The notes under the pieces are model-generated. The model saw only the letters and a program-made list of their open reading frames with translations, was not told where the DNA came from and made no database searches. Position numbers and translations under genes: made by a program. From assembly GCF_009834875.1 (NCBI RefSeq), contig NZ_WVHT01000007.1, forward strand, positions 248,001 through 312,000: a stretch of 64,000 nucleotides of DNA, in the 5' to 3' direction. This DNA is from Hufsiella arboris. GTDB taxonomy: Bacteria > Bacteroidota > Bacteroidia > Sphingobacteriales > Sphingobacteriaceae. Position 1 is the first letter of the stretch, and each line of letters opens with the position of its first letter. Positions 17,872 through 25,424 of the stretch are shown here, piece after piece.

Positions 17872-18646
17872 GTTGTGCTTCTTTTATAAAAATATCGGTA
17901 CTTGCTAAACGTGTTTCCAGGAAACTGGCGTAAATTCTCCTTGCTTCATCGGCCGGAATATCGAAAACTTCTTCGTTAAGCCACGCATCGGGAATCAATG
18001 ATACGATTGCCCAGATTTTTTCACTCGTCAGTACCGTACGGTATTCCTGGTCGACTTCATTCAGCCTGTTGGCGTTCGGCAATAAAACATGGTCTTTTAC
18101 CTGGACAAATGGCTTTTTAGCGTAATCTTCCCAGTTTTGCCAGGAGTGGTGGAAATAGAAAGACGCCCCATGGTCGATCAGCCATAACTCTTTATGCCAG
18201 ATCAGCATATTGGCATTCCGCGCGGTTCTGTCTACGTTCATCAGTAAACAGTCGAGCCATACGATCTGGGAGGCCAGCTTTTCGTTCAGAATGGTAACAG
18301 CCGGGTCGAATGTGATAGCTCCGGATAAAAAATGCATGGCGAGGTTCAGGCCAACGCTTGCTTTAAGTAAATCCTGGATCTCTTCGTCGGCTTCGGTGCG
18401 TCCAAATGCCGTGTCGAGATTCGCGAATACAATTTCAGGAATTTTGAAACCCAGTGATCTTGCTATTTCGCCACCAATCAGTTCAGCGATTAAGGATTTA
18501 ACCCCTTGTCCGGCGCCGCGGAATTTCAGTACATATAAAAATCCGTCGTCTGCTTCGGCAATTGCCGGCAGCGACCCGCCTTCACGCAAGGGGGTGACGT
18601 AGCGAGTAACGTTAACGGTGCGTAGTTCCGGGTTAAACTCTGTCAT
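17849..18646 (-). CDS. Short HipA-like kinase (HipA_2 type)
   Basis: The 265-residue protein resembles the short HipA-like kinase family. The glycine/lysine segment LYVLKFRGAGQGVKSLIAELIGGEIA probably binds ATP. DRTARNANML supplies the catalytic Asp and Asn, and LIDHGA sits at the metal-binding DFG-like position. It is much shorter than classical HipA (about 440) and lacks the N-terminal subdomain that binds HipB; no HipB-type gene is adjacent. The partner is the overlapping DUF3037 gene. Targets are unknown. Confidence 0.78.
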   Translation of the reverse strand: MTEFNPELRTVNVTRYVTPLREGGSLPAIAEADDGFLYVLKFRGAGQGVKSLIAELIGGEIARSLGFKIPEIVFANLDTAFGRTEADEEIQDLLKASVGLNLAMHFLSGAITFDPAVTILNEKLASQIVWLDCLLMNVDRTARNANMLIWHKELWLIDHGASFYFHHSWQNWEDYAKKPFVQVKDHVLLPNANRLNEVDQEYRTVLTSEKIWAIVSLIPDAWLNEEVFDIPADEARRIYASFLETRLASTDIFIKEAQHARETRI

Positions 18647-18692
18647 ATTTTTTCTGGCCCGAAGTTAGGCATTTTTCCGGATGGCGCAGGTT

Positions 18693-18753
18693 GATAGGTA
18701 TAGTTCGTAGTCCATGGTTAATAGTTTATAGTTGATGGTCAATAGTCAATGGC
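18693..18753. repeat. TAG-rich degenerate short-repeat tract (site 1)
   Basis: A run of imperfect 7-8-bp units such as ATAGTT, GATGGTC, AATAGTC and AATGGCT lies just upstream of the HipA-like gene start. Similar tracts occur at 40455 and 47717, the last in the opposite sense. Confidence 0.6.
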
Positions 18754-18783
18754 TGAAGCTTTATGGCTGATGTGCGGTTTTTT

Positions 18784-18868
18784 GGGCGTTGCCTGCGGCC
18801 GGGCTTTCCGTTGCAATCTTTTCCGCCCTGCGGACGGAAAAGGATTTCCACTTCAATCCCTAACGCGG
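18784..18868. repeat. Structured interspersed element with nested hairpins
   Basis: An 85-bp block is bounded by GCGTT (18786-18790) and AACGC (18862-18866) in inverted orientation. It contains an inner 8-bp perfect stem, CTTTTCCG (18818-18825) with CGGAAAAG (18835-18842). It is non-coding and present once here. It resembles structured intergenic elements common in Sphingobacteriaceae genomes, but that comparison is from memory. Confidence 0.6.
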
Positions 18869-18984
18869 AGGTTCGGTGCTGATTTCAGGTGTAGTCGGCG
18901 TTGCCACTTACCACGGTCCAGCGCGTTTTAGGTATGTTCTGTGGGGGGTATTTCGAAGGGTCACTCAACATCACGAACAGTATA

Positions 18985-19120
18985 ATCCAAATGCTTACGG
19001 AATGGTCCCAGATGCCCCCGGTTAGTATCCGGATGCTCACGGAATGGTTGCAAATGCCTCTGGTGGTATCGGGATGTGATCGGCGAGTGTCCGGATGTTT
19101 GTGAAATGGTTCCGGATGCC
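18985..19120. repeat. Degenerate 20-21-bp tandem repeat, about 6.5 units
   Basis: Consecutive units follow the consensus tCCGGATGC-n2-ACGGAATGGT, with CGGATG or AAATG near each unit start. The boundaries fall near 18985, 19006, 19027, 19048, 19068, 19089 and 19110. One unit is 20 bp, which breaks any reading frame, so the array is probably non-coding. It lies in the 724-bp gap before the hydrolase gene; the remaining gap to 19370 shows nothing further. Confidence 0.7.
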
Positions 19121-19370
19121 TTCATCACGCACCCTTGCTGGCGCGAGCGTGCCGCTCGTGATTTAAATTTCGCGAGCAAGATCAGTTATGCTTTGTCAGG
19201 TTTGCAGTATCAACTGGATCGATTTTTATATCAAAGTAAATGCTGACAGACAAAGCCTGATAATTACTAATTCAGAAAGATATATTCCTCAAATCGAACT
19301 ATTCAATCTCTTAACGCACGATAGGTTGTTCACAACAATAAAATTTTTTACCTTAAAAAAATTTTAGACC

Positions 19371-20741
19371 ATGAAAACCTTCATCACCTTTCTCTCCGTG
19401 TTCATCCTGGCATCGGTTACGGCATCAGCGCAAGACATCTCCGGTCGCTGGAGCGGCATTCTCGAAGTGCAGAATACAAAACTGACCGTCGTGTTTAATA
19501 TTTCAGCCGCTGAAAACGGTTACGCCACCACTATGGATAGTCCCGACCAGGGAGTAACTGGTATTCCTGCTACTTCAACGGTTTTTGAAAATTCAAGATT
19601 GAAAATCGCGGTAAAGAACGCCGGAATAGAGTACGAAGCCGAATTGAAAGAGAACAAACTTACAGGCATATTCCGGCAAGGGGGATTAACGCTTCCGCTG
19701 AACCTCACAAAAACTGAAACAGAAAAAAAAGCTTTATTACGTCCGCAGGAACCGGTGAAGCCTTATCCGTATTATACCGAAGATGTGAGCTTTCCAAGTG
19801 AGAAGGGTAAGATTACAATGGCCGGGACGCTGTCTTTGCCGAAAAAAGACGGGAAATTTCCGGTCGTGATCCTGATAAGTGGAAGCGGTCCGCAAAACAG
19901 GAACGAGGAGCTGATGGGGCATAAGCCTTTTCTTGTTATTTCCGATTATCTCACACGAAATGGTATAGGGGTTTTGAGGTATGATGACAGGGGAGTCGGG
20001 CAGTCCACTGGGAATTTCCAGGCGGCTACCTCTGCCGACTTTGCGGCTGATGCGGAAAGCGCAATAGCTTATTTAAAAACGAGAAAGGAGGCAGACCTGA
20101 ATAACATCGGTCTGGTAGGACACAGCGAGGGCGGCCTGATCGCACCGATGGTAGCTGCAAAATCCCGGGATGTGAAATTTATCGTACTGTTAGCGGGTCC
20201 GGGATTGCGAGGTGATAAGGTATTGCTGCGTCAGCAGGAAGTAATTGCTAAAGCTGCCGGAACTCCACAAAATGCAATTGATAAATCGATTCAGATGAAC
20301 GCCAAATTGTTCGATATGGTCGTTGCATCTAAGGATGACCAAAAGTTGAAAGCCGGGTTAACCAGTTATTTAAAACAGAGCATGCCAGATGTAGACAGTA
20401 ACTCAGTTGCCACTCTTGTAGCACAAACGACCAGTCCGTGGATGTTGTATTTCCTGCGATACGATCCTTCGTTGGCGCTGGCTCATGTGAAGTGCCCGGT
20501 ACTGGCGTTGAATGGTGAAAAGGATATGCAGGTGGACGCGGATCAAAATCTAAGCGCCATCGAACAGGCGCTTAAGAAAGCTGGAAACAAGGATGTGACA
20601 ACGGTAAAAATTTCGTCTTTAAATCACTTATTCCAGAAATGTGAAACAGGGGCCATTGCGGAATATACCAGGATCGAGCAAACGTTCTACCCGGCGGCCT
20701 TGGGAATAATGACTGATTGGATAAAGCGTGAAACGAAATAA
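19371..20741 (+). CDS. Secreted alpha/beta hydrolase
   Basis: This 456-residue protein has a signal peptide (MKTFITFLSVFILASVTASAQ). Residues 25-125 form a beta-rich N-domain (DISGRWSGILEVQNTKLTVVFNI), and an alpha/beta hydrolase domain runs from about residue 145 to the end. The nucleophile elbow is GHSEGG and the oxyanion region ISGSGPQNRNE. A late Asp (NGEKDMQV) and His (SLNHLFQ) complete a plausible Ser-Asp-His triad. This architecture is frequent in Bacteroidota as periplasmic esterase or peptidase-like enzymes. The substrate is not known. Confidence 0.88.
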   Translation: MKTFITFLSVFILASVTASAQDISGRWSGILEVQNTKLTVVFNISAAENGYATTMDSPDQGVTGIPATSTVFENSRLKIAVKNAGIEYEAELKENKLTGIFRQGGLTLPLNLTKTETEKKALLRPQEPVKPYPYYTEDVSFPSEKGKITMAGTLSLPKKDGKFPVVILISGSGPQNRNEELMGHKPFLVISDYLTRNGIGVLRYDDRGVGQSTGNFQAATSADFAADAESAIAYLKTRKEADLNNIGLVGHSEGGLIAPMVAAKSRDVKFIVLLAGPGLRGDKVLLRQQEVIAKAAGTPQNAIDKSIQMNAKLFDMVVASKDDQKLKAGLTSYLKQSMPDVDSNSVATLVAQTTSPWMLYFLRYDPSLALAHVKCPVLALNGEKDMQVDADQNLSAIEQALKKAGNKDVTTVKISSLNHLFQKCETGAIAEYTRIEQTFYPAALGIMTDWIKRETK

Positions 20742-20815
20742 TCAGTTATCTACCGCTCCGAGCTTCGTCAAGCGTCTCGTTTGTGATGAAGCTATACGCA
20801 ATTAGTAAAAATTAT

Positions 20816-21184
20816 ATGATTAAAGTAATTACAGTATTTATCTTTTTTGTAGCGGGTATAATCGTAAACGTTCCAAAATCTGAACTTTTAAATGGAAAGT
20901 GGATTTTTAAAAAAGCATTAAATAAAGGAATTGATAATTTGGGTAAAAGGAGTTTGAAGTCAGAGGTGATAAATAAAATGACTTTTGAATTTAAAAGTAA
21001 CGGTGAATTTAGAGCTTTTATCCTTAGCCAAAATATGAAGGGAACATGGGTGCTTTCTAAAGATTCAAAAGTCATATTGTTAAATACAGAGAACGAAGAT
21101 TATGAATTCACAGTTCTTAGACTAACTAAAACTGAATTAATATTAAAAGTAGGATTGGGTGAATTTTTAATGAAAAAGATTTAA
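20816..21184 (+). CDS. Lipocalin-like small exported protein
   Basis: The ATG at 20816 gives 122 residues beginning with an uncleaved or signal segment (MIKVITVFIFFVAGIIVNV). The rest reads as a beta-barrel fragment: LNGKWIFKKA, MTFEFKSNGEF, MKGTWVLSKDSKVILL and DYEFTVLRLTKTELIL, typical of Bacteroidota lipocalin-like domain proteins. Function is unknown. The gene is visibly richer in A and T than its neighbours and begins the A+T-rich patch that includes the broken higB and higA. Confidence 0.6.
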   Translation: MIKVITVFIFFVAGIIVNVPKSELLNGKWIFKKALNKGIDNLGKRSLKSEVINKMTFEFKSNGEFRAFILSQNMKGTWVLSKDSKVILLNTENEDYEFTVLRLTKTELILKVGLGEFLMKKI

Positions 21185-21206
21185 TCTCAACTAGCTGTCA
21201 AAATTG

Positions 21207-21371
21207 GATTATCCGAGCGTTAGCATCCTTGCACACAATAGGATTGTATTTAATATAAAAGGAAATAGTTACAGATTAATTGTCAAGATTAATTATGACT
21301 ACCAAATGCTTTGGATACGATTTATTGGAACTCACGCTGAATACGACAAAATTAATGCAAACGAAATCTAA
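21207..21371 (+). pseudogene. higB: Truncated higB toxin (C-terminal part only)
   Basis: The 54 codons before the stop at 21369-21371 encode a HigB-type mRNA interferase C-terminus: NRIVFNIKGNSYRLIVKINYD and WIRFIGTHAEYDKINANEI. The frame is closed by a TAG at 21192 and has no ATG, so roughly the first 40 residues of the toxin are missing. The three upstream frames show no HigB-like N-terminus either. The remnant ends 3 nt before the higA start, the normal toxin-first higBA order. It is presumably inactive as a toxin. Confidence 0.82.
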
Positions 21372-21374
21372 GCT

Positions 21375-21731
21375 ATGAATATTAAACTCATTAAAACTGA
21401 GAAAGATTATGAAGAAGCACTTGAAAGGCTTGAATTGCTTTTTGATGCCAGAAAAGGTTCTGTTGAAGGAGATGAACTTGAAATGCTCGGAATTCTTGTT
21501 GATCAATACGAAAATAAAAACTTTCCTATTGGCTTGCCAGATCCTGTTGAAGCAATCAAATTCCGCATGGAGCAATCAGGTTACAAACAATCTGATTTGG
21601 CAGATATCATCGGACTTAAAAGCCGGGCCAGCGAGATTCTTAATCGCAAAAGGAAGCTTTCGCTTGATATGATCCGATTGCTGCATGACCGATGGAATAT
21701 TCCAACCGATGTGCTAATTCAAGCTTATTGA
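21375..21731 (+). CDS. higA: HigA-type antitoxin / HTH regulator
   Basis: This 118-residue protein has an acidic N-terminal half (LIKTEKDYEEALERLELLFDARKG) that in HigA relatives contacts the toxin, and a C-terminal helix-turn-helix (MEQSGYKQSDLADIIGLKSRASEILNRKRKLS). Length and order match the HigA antitoxin family. Because the adjacent higB lacks its N-terminus, this is an orphan antitoxin that may act as a transcription regulator or neutralise HigB toxins encoded elsewhere. No promoter of its own was identified. Confidence 0.85.
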   Translation: MNIKLIKTEKDYEEALERLELLFDARKGSVEGDELEMLGILVDQYENKNFPIGLPDPVEAIKFRMEQSGYKQSDLADIIGLKSRASEILNRKRKLSLDMIRLLHDRWNIPTDVLIQAY

Positions 21732-21879
21732 AAATGACTATTTTTAATTCTAGTGAACACATCAATCGTCGCGGTTGTAACGATAAAATCATGAATTTCA
21801 GATGTCCCTGTTACAAATACGAATTATTAAAAGTTTTTGAAATTAGTAATTGAATGCCGTTTGCAATCTTGGGCTAAGT

Positions 21880-22365
21880 ATGAAAAAATATTATTTTTTG
21901 CTTTTGACCATGGCGTTGTTCTCTTGCAATGGTAACTTGGGGAATCAAGATTCTGCAAAAGGAAGTAGTTCGAATTTTAAACAAAAAGCGAAGTTAATAC
22001 CAGATCAAAAAATCTCCAGCGCCGATACTTTCCAAAATGAGAAAATATTTTTGCCGATTCTACCATCAGCTAAATATCTCGATAGTATTCAAAGAATAAC
22101 TCCGGAGGACGAATGGAGCGAGATTGTAAGTGACAATGAATATTATAGAAATCAAACACAAGAATATTTAAATAAGCAGGGTTATAAAGAAATTAAAATA
22201 CCATTAAAACGGTTTTGGTATTTTAAACTCAAAAACGGAAAGCTTCAAACTATCGATACAATCGATCTCGCAAATAGATGGGGTAGTTTGATTTATAATG
22301 GAAAGGACTCTGCAATTGTATTTGAGGGAACCATACCGGAAGAAGAATTAAAAAATAAATTGTAA
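21880..22365 (+). CDS. Hypothetical lipoprotein
   Basis: Started at the ATG at 21880, the protein has 161 residues and a lipobox leader (MKKYYFLLLTMALFSCNG, Cys at 16). An earlier in-frame ATG at 21850 would place an unneeded hydrophilic extension in front. The mature part is charged and Lys/Asn-rich, with no recognised domain (ITPEDEWSEIVSDNEYY, LKRFWYFKLKNGKL). It shares the A+T-rich composition of the preceding genes. Confidence 0.55.
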   Translation: MKKYYFLLLTMALFSCNGNLGNQDSAKGSSSNFKQKAKLIPDQKISSADTFQNEKIFLPILPSAKYLDSIQRITPEDEWSEIVSDNEYYRNQTQEYLNKQGYKEIKIPLKRFWYFKLKNGKLQTIDTIDLANRWGSLIYNGKDSAIVFEGTIPEEELKNKL

Positions 22366-22826
22366 TGCCATCTGCTATGCAGCGCCAGAGGACATTTGAT
22401 CCTTTAAACTACTAAAATTGATCCGTGCCTCGCAGTGACGGGCAACCACGTCGCTACCCTTCCGTTGATTGAAACACTGTTCCTGAAAAATAAACCCGAT
22501 GGTCGTAGAAAGCTTTTTTGTATGCAAGCTTTCAAAAAGCAAATCCGTTCACAAAAAACTTGTAACAGACAGCGGGACTGCAAATGCCAAGGACTGCTTG
22601 CGTTCGTTTTTGAAAAACATTTCTACTTGTCAATTTATTAAATGGCCATATATATACCGACCAACAATTGCTTTCATTAAGAATTTGTTATTATAACAAC
22701 CTCCAATAATTTGACCCAAAATATCTCACACCCCGCCATATTGGCAACCATTCCTTGCATTTAACTGACTGGCACATATTTGGATGAACAAGGTTAAACA
22801 TTACTTTTGCTTTTCAATTTATTTTC
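22366..22826. other. Gene-free interval before trxB
   Basis: About 460 bp without a convincing gene. It contains a perfect 8-bp inverted repeat, GAAAGCTT (22508-22515) and AAGCTTTC (22526-22533), and the trxB promoter at its right end. A short open frame at 22435-22641 has no protein-like features. Confidence 0.6.
22779..22809 (+). promoter_or_regulatory. Bacteroidota-type sigma-A promoter for trxB
   Basis: TTTG (22779-22782), 19 nt, TACTTTTG (22802-22809) matches the Bacteroidota consensus TTTG-N19-TAnnTTTG exactly. Transcription would begin just before the trxB ATG at 22827, giving a leader of about 10-13 nt. Confidence 0.8.
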
Positions 22827-23786
22827 ATGTCACAAGAAACAGAACACGTTCAATGTTTAATTATAGGATCGGGGCCTGCCGGTTATACCGCAGCGATTTA
22901 TGCTGCCCGCGCTGATCTGAAACCAGTTATGTACACCGGCATTGTTCCCGGCGGACAGTTGACCCAAACTACGGATGTTGAAAATTTCCCGGGCTATCCT
23001 AAAGGGGTTATGGGTCCGGAAATGATGGAGGATTTTCGGAAACAGGCAGAGCGTTTCGGTACCGATATCCGTTTTGGATACATAACTTCTGTGGATTTTT
23101 CGCAGGCACCACATAAAATTGTAGTCGACGATATAAAAACTGTTACCGCTGATTCGGTGATCATTGCCACAGGTGCAACGGCGAAATGGCTGGGCCTTGA
23201 AAGTGAACAAAAATATAATGGCTTTGGCGTTTCCGCTTGTGCCGTTTGCGACGGGTTTTTCTTTAAAGGTCAGGATGTCGCCATTGTAGGAGCAGGAGAT
23301 ACAGCTGCTGAAGAAGCCACTTACCTTGCCAAGCTTTGCAACAAGGTTCATATGCTTGTCCGCCGCGATGAATTCCGCGCCTCAAAAGCGATGATTAACC
23401 GCGTGAAAAACACTCCAAACATTGAGATTCACTATAATACCGAAACCAAGGAAATTGTCGGCGACGGACTAAACGTAACGGCAGTGAAGGTTTTAAACAA
23501 TAAAACGAACGAAGAATCGGCTATTCCCGTTTCCGGATTTTTCGTTGCTATAGGCCATCACCCGAATACTGATATTTTCAAGGGCTGGCTTGATATGGAT
23601 GACACCGGTTACCTGATAACACAGCCGGATAGTACGCAAACGAATATTGAAGGAGTATTTGCTTGCGGCGATGCCCAGGATAAGTTATGGCGCCAGGCAA
23701 TTACAGCGGCAGGCACTGGCTGTATGGCGGCGCTTGAAGCTGAACGCTACCTGGCGGCTAAGGAACACGATCCGGTAATTTCCTGA
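22827..23786 (+). CDS. trxB: Thioredoxin reductase
   Basis: This 319-residue FAD/NADPH enzyme reduces thioredoxin. It has an N-terminal FAD-binding loop (IIGSGPAGYTAAIYAARA), the redox-active CAVC disulfide at residues 138-141, an NADPH loop (IVGAGDTAAEEA) and the C-terminal FAD motif GVFACGDAQD. Length and all key residues match low-Mr bacterial TrxB. Expression should come from the strong promoter immediately upstream. The bTHX gene follows 43 bp downstream and may be cotranscribed. Confidence 0.96.
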   Translation: MSQETEHVQCLIIGSGPAGYTAAIYAARADLKPVMYTGIVPGGQLTQTTDVENFPGYPKGVMGPEMMEDFRKQAERFGTDIRFGYITSVDFSQAPHKIVVDDIKTVTADSVIIATGATAKWLGLESEQKYNGFGVSACAVCDGFFFKGQDVAIVGAGDTAAEEATYLAKLCNKVHMLVRRDEFRASKAMINRVKNTPNIEIHYNTETKEIVGDGLNVTAVKVLNNKTNEESAIPVSGFFVAIGHHPNTDIFKGWLDMDDTGYLITQPDSTQTNIEGVFACGDAQDKLWRQAITAAGTGCMAALEAERYLAAKEHDPVIS

Positions 23787-23829
23787 AACAATTCCATGGT
23801 CGATGAGTTATTTCCTAAATAATTCTATC

Positions 23830-23943
23830 ATGGGAAAAGGCGATATCAAATCAAAAAAAGGAAAAATTACAAACGGATCATTTGGCAAGAAAAGGCCACA
23901 TGACAAGAAAAAGCCGGCTACTGAAACCGAGGCTGGTAAATAG
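23830..23943 (+). CDS. Small ribosomal subunit protein bTHX
   Basis: A 37-residue very basic protein starts MGKGDIKSKKGKITNGSFGKKRP, matching the short bTHX (30S protein THX) family that binds the head of the 30S subunit. It is short enough to be missed by length filters. It lies 43 bp after trxB and just before a strong intrinsic terminator, which supports it as a real, transcribed gene. The C-terminal tail (KKPATETEAGK) is less conserved. Confidence 0.85.
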   Translation: MGKGDIKSKKGKITNGSFGKKRPHDKKKPATETEAGK

Positions 23944-23945
23944 GG

Positions 23946-23974
23946 AAAGGCGTCCAATCTGGACGCCTTTTCGT
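23946..23974 (+). terminator. Intrinsic terminator after trxB-bTHX
   Basis: A perfect 11-bp stem (AAAGGCGTCCA, 3-nt loop, TGGACGCCTTT) is followed by a T-rich stretch. It lies 2 nt after the bTHX stop. Confidence 0.9.
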
Positions 23975-24122
23975 TTTTCACAGGATTTCGAATATCGATC
24001 GGGAAGTGTAGCGAATCCACGATTTGTTGACTTTTACAAAGCTATCCTGCTGGTATTAATTGCACGTTAGCAAACTGTTATCTTATGAAAGCTGTTATTG
24101 GAGCTCTTATTAATTAACTTTA

Positions 24123-24719
24123 ATGATGGCAAATAATTCAATGCGCATTCGTACAACGATCATACTGATCACGACAGTTGTAACAGTTCTTTTCCTGGTT
24201 TTTGTGTTTTTCTATTTTAAGAGCCAGCTTTTTTCGAAAAAAACAGAGCTTAATGAAGATGTAATGGTTGAAAAAATCACCAGCATGGGTAAGCTTGAAC
24301 TGGTTAAATATTCCATGAAGGATGTTCTTGAAAAAAAAGAGATACGCCATATTCTGCCCGACAAGCGAATATTGTTTGTCGCTGTTGGTGAAGTTACAGG
24401 CTGCATTGATCTGACGAAAGTCTCAAAAAGCGATATTTCAATATCCGACGACTCAGTGACAGTCCATTTGCCAAAGCCTGAAATCTGCTATGCAAAAATT
24501 GATCATCAAAAATCTAAAGTTTATGATATCTCAGGCGACTGGTTTCCCGGCGATACGCAAGGAATGATGGAGGATATTTATAAGGTCGCCGAAAAAAGAA
24601 TTCTTCAAAATGCCGCCGATATGGATATTCTTGGCAAAACGAAAGAAAACGCCGCTTTAATTTTTAGGCCTTTACTCGAAAATATTTCAGGTAAGAAAGT
24701 TGGTATTGTTTTCAAATAA
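24123..24719 (+). CDS. DUF4230-type membrane-anchored protein
   Basis: The 198-residue protein has one N-terminal transmembrane helix (TTIILITTVVTVLFLVFVFFYF) followed by a soluble domain with DUF4230 features: LVAVGEVTGCIDLTKV-like strand, VTVHLPKPEI and ISGDWFPGDTQGMM. The family is widespread with unknown function and faces the periplasm or cell exterior. A second Met three codons in offers an alternative start. It is followed by a lipoprotein gene 70 bp downstream. Confidence 0.72.
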   Translation: MMANNSMRIRTTIILITTVVTVLFLVFVFFYFKSQLFSKKTELNEDVMVEKITSMGKLELVKYSMKDVLEKKEIRHILPDKRILFVAVGEVTGCIDLTKVSKSDISISDDSVTVHLPKPEICYAKIDHQKSKVYDISGDWFPGDTQGMMEDIYKVAEKRILQNAADMDILGKTKENAALIFRPLLENISGKKVGIVFK

Positions 24720-24752
24720 GATTGAATAGCAGCTTTGATTTATTTTTTTAGA

Positions 24753-24773
24753 TTTGAAATATCACATTTCAAA
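24753..24773 (+). promoter_or_regulatory. Perfect inverted repeat upstream of lipoprotein gene
   Basis: TTTGAAAT (24753-24760), 5-nt spacer, ATTTCAAA (24766-24773) lies 16 nt before the ATG at 24789. It overlaps a TAGATTTG box (24749-24756) that fits the -7 consensus, so it may be an operator on that promoter. Confidence 0.45.
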
Positions 24774-24788
24774 GTATTATCAAAATAA

Positions 24789-25424
24789 ATGAAAAGGGAA
24801 TATTTTCATCTGTTGCTAGCTTTAGCGTCCGTAAGTTTTGTCGCCTGTAATTCATCAGATAATTCTGTTGTAAAACCACAGGAGAAAATCGTTGAAAAGT
24901 TGCCGCAACCGTTTCGTTTTCAAAAAGCAATTGAAGTTGCTCCCGGTTTAACGTTTGATGTGCTAAGCTGGGGACGCGGCGGAGCTGACAGTGTTGGCGC
25001 CTTTACGATCTTTAGATCCGATTCAACTCATGCCAGGTACAGTTCAACAGAAAGTGAACTGGATGGAAAAATCACTGATGCCTGGAATATGGATATGGAT
25101 AGTGACGGCAGTCCGGAGATCTTTATCCAGTCGGCCGAAAAAGATCAAACTCTTAAAATGTATGTTTATGAATTTAATAACAGTGGCGACCCGAGAAAAA
25201 TAAACTTTCCAAAGCTCACCGATAAAACTAAGAAGTTATATCGCGGTCATGATTCGGTTTATGTAAAGGATGGTAAGCTGCGCCGTGAATTTCCGCTATA
25301 CAATGAAGGCGACGCTGATAACAAACCTGGCGGGGGTAAAAAGGTTGTCGAGTACGATCTCCGCGGAAATGAATTTGATATTCACGAAATAGAAAGTGAC
25401 CAGGACGGCAATAAAAAGAACTAA
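24789..25424 (+). CDS. Hypothetical lipoprotein
   Basis: The 211-residue protein has a lipobox leader (LLLALASVSFVACNSS, Cys near 21). The mature region has beta-rich segments and an Asp-rich loop, MDMDSDGSPEIF, reminiscent of a single FG-GAP/EF-like calcium loop, and a charged tail (QDGNKKN). No family is recognised. Its 3' end overlaps the convergent membrane-protein gene by 4 bases. Confidence 0.6.
   Translation: MKREYFHLLLALASVSFVACNSSDNSVVKPQEKIVEKLPQPFRFQKAIEVAPGLTFDVLSWGRGGADSVGAFTIFRSDSTHARYSSTESELDGKITDAWNMDMDSDGSPEIFIQSAEKDQTLKMYVYEFNNSGDPRKINFPKLTDKTKKLYRGHDSVYVKDGKLRREFPLYNEGDADNKPGGGKKVVEYDLRGNEFDIHEIESDQDGNKKN

Noticed and set aside
18901-19104. A 67-codon frame with a heptad-like amino-acid repeat
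   Set aside because: The repeat arises from the 20-21-bp tandem array, and a 20-bp unit breaks the period, so it is probably not a protein-coding repeat.
22435-22696. Two overlapping short plus-strand open frames
   Set aside because: No ribosomal context, no leader or domain features, and low-complexity translations; likely chance frames in an A+T-rich spacer.
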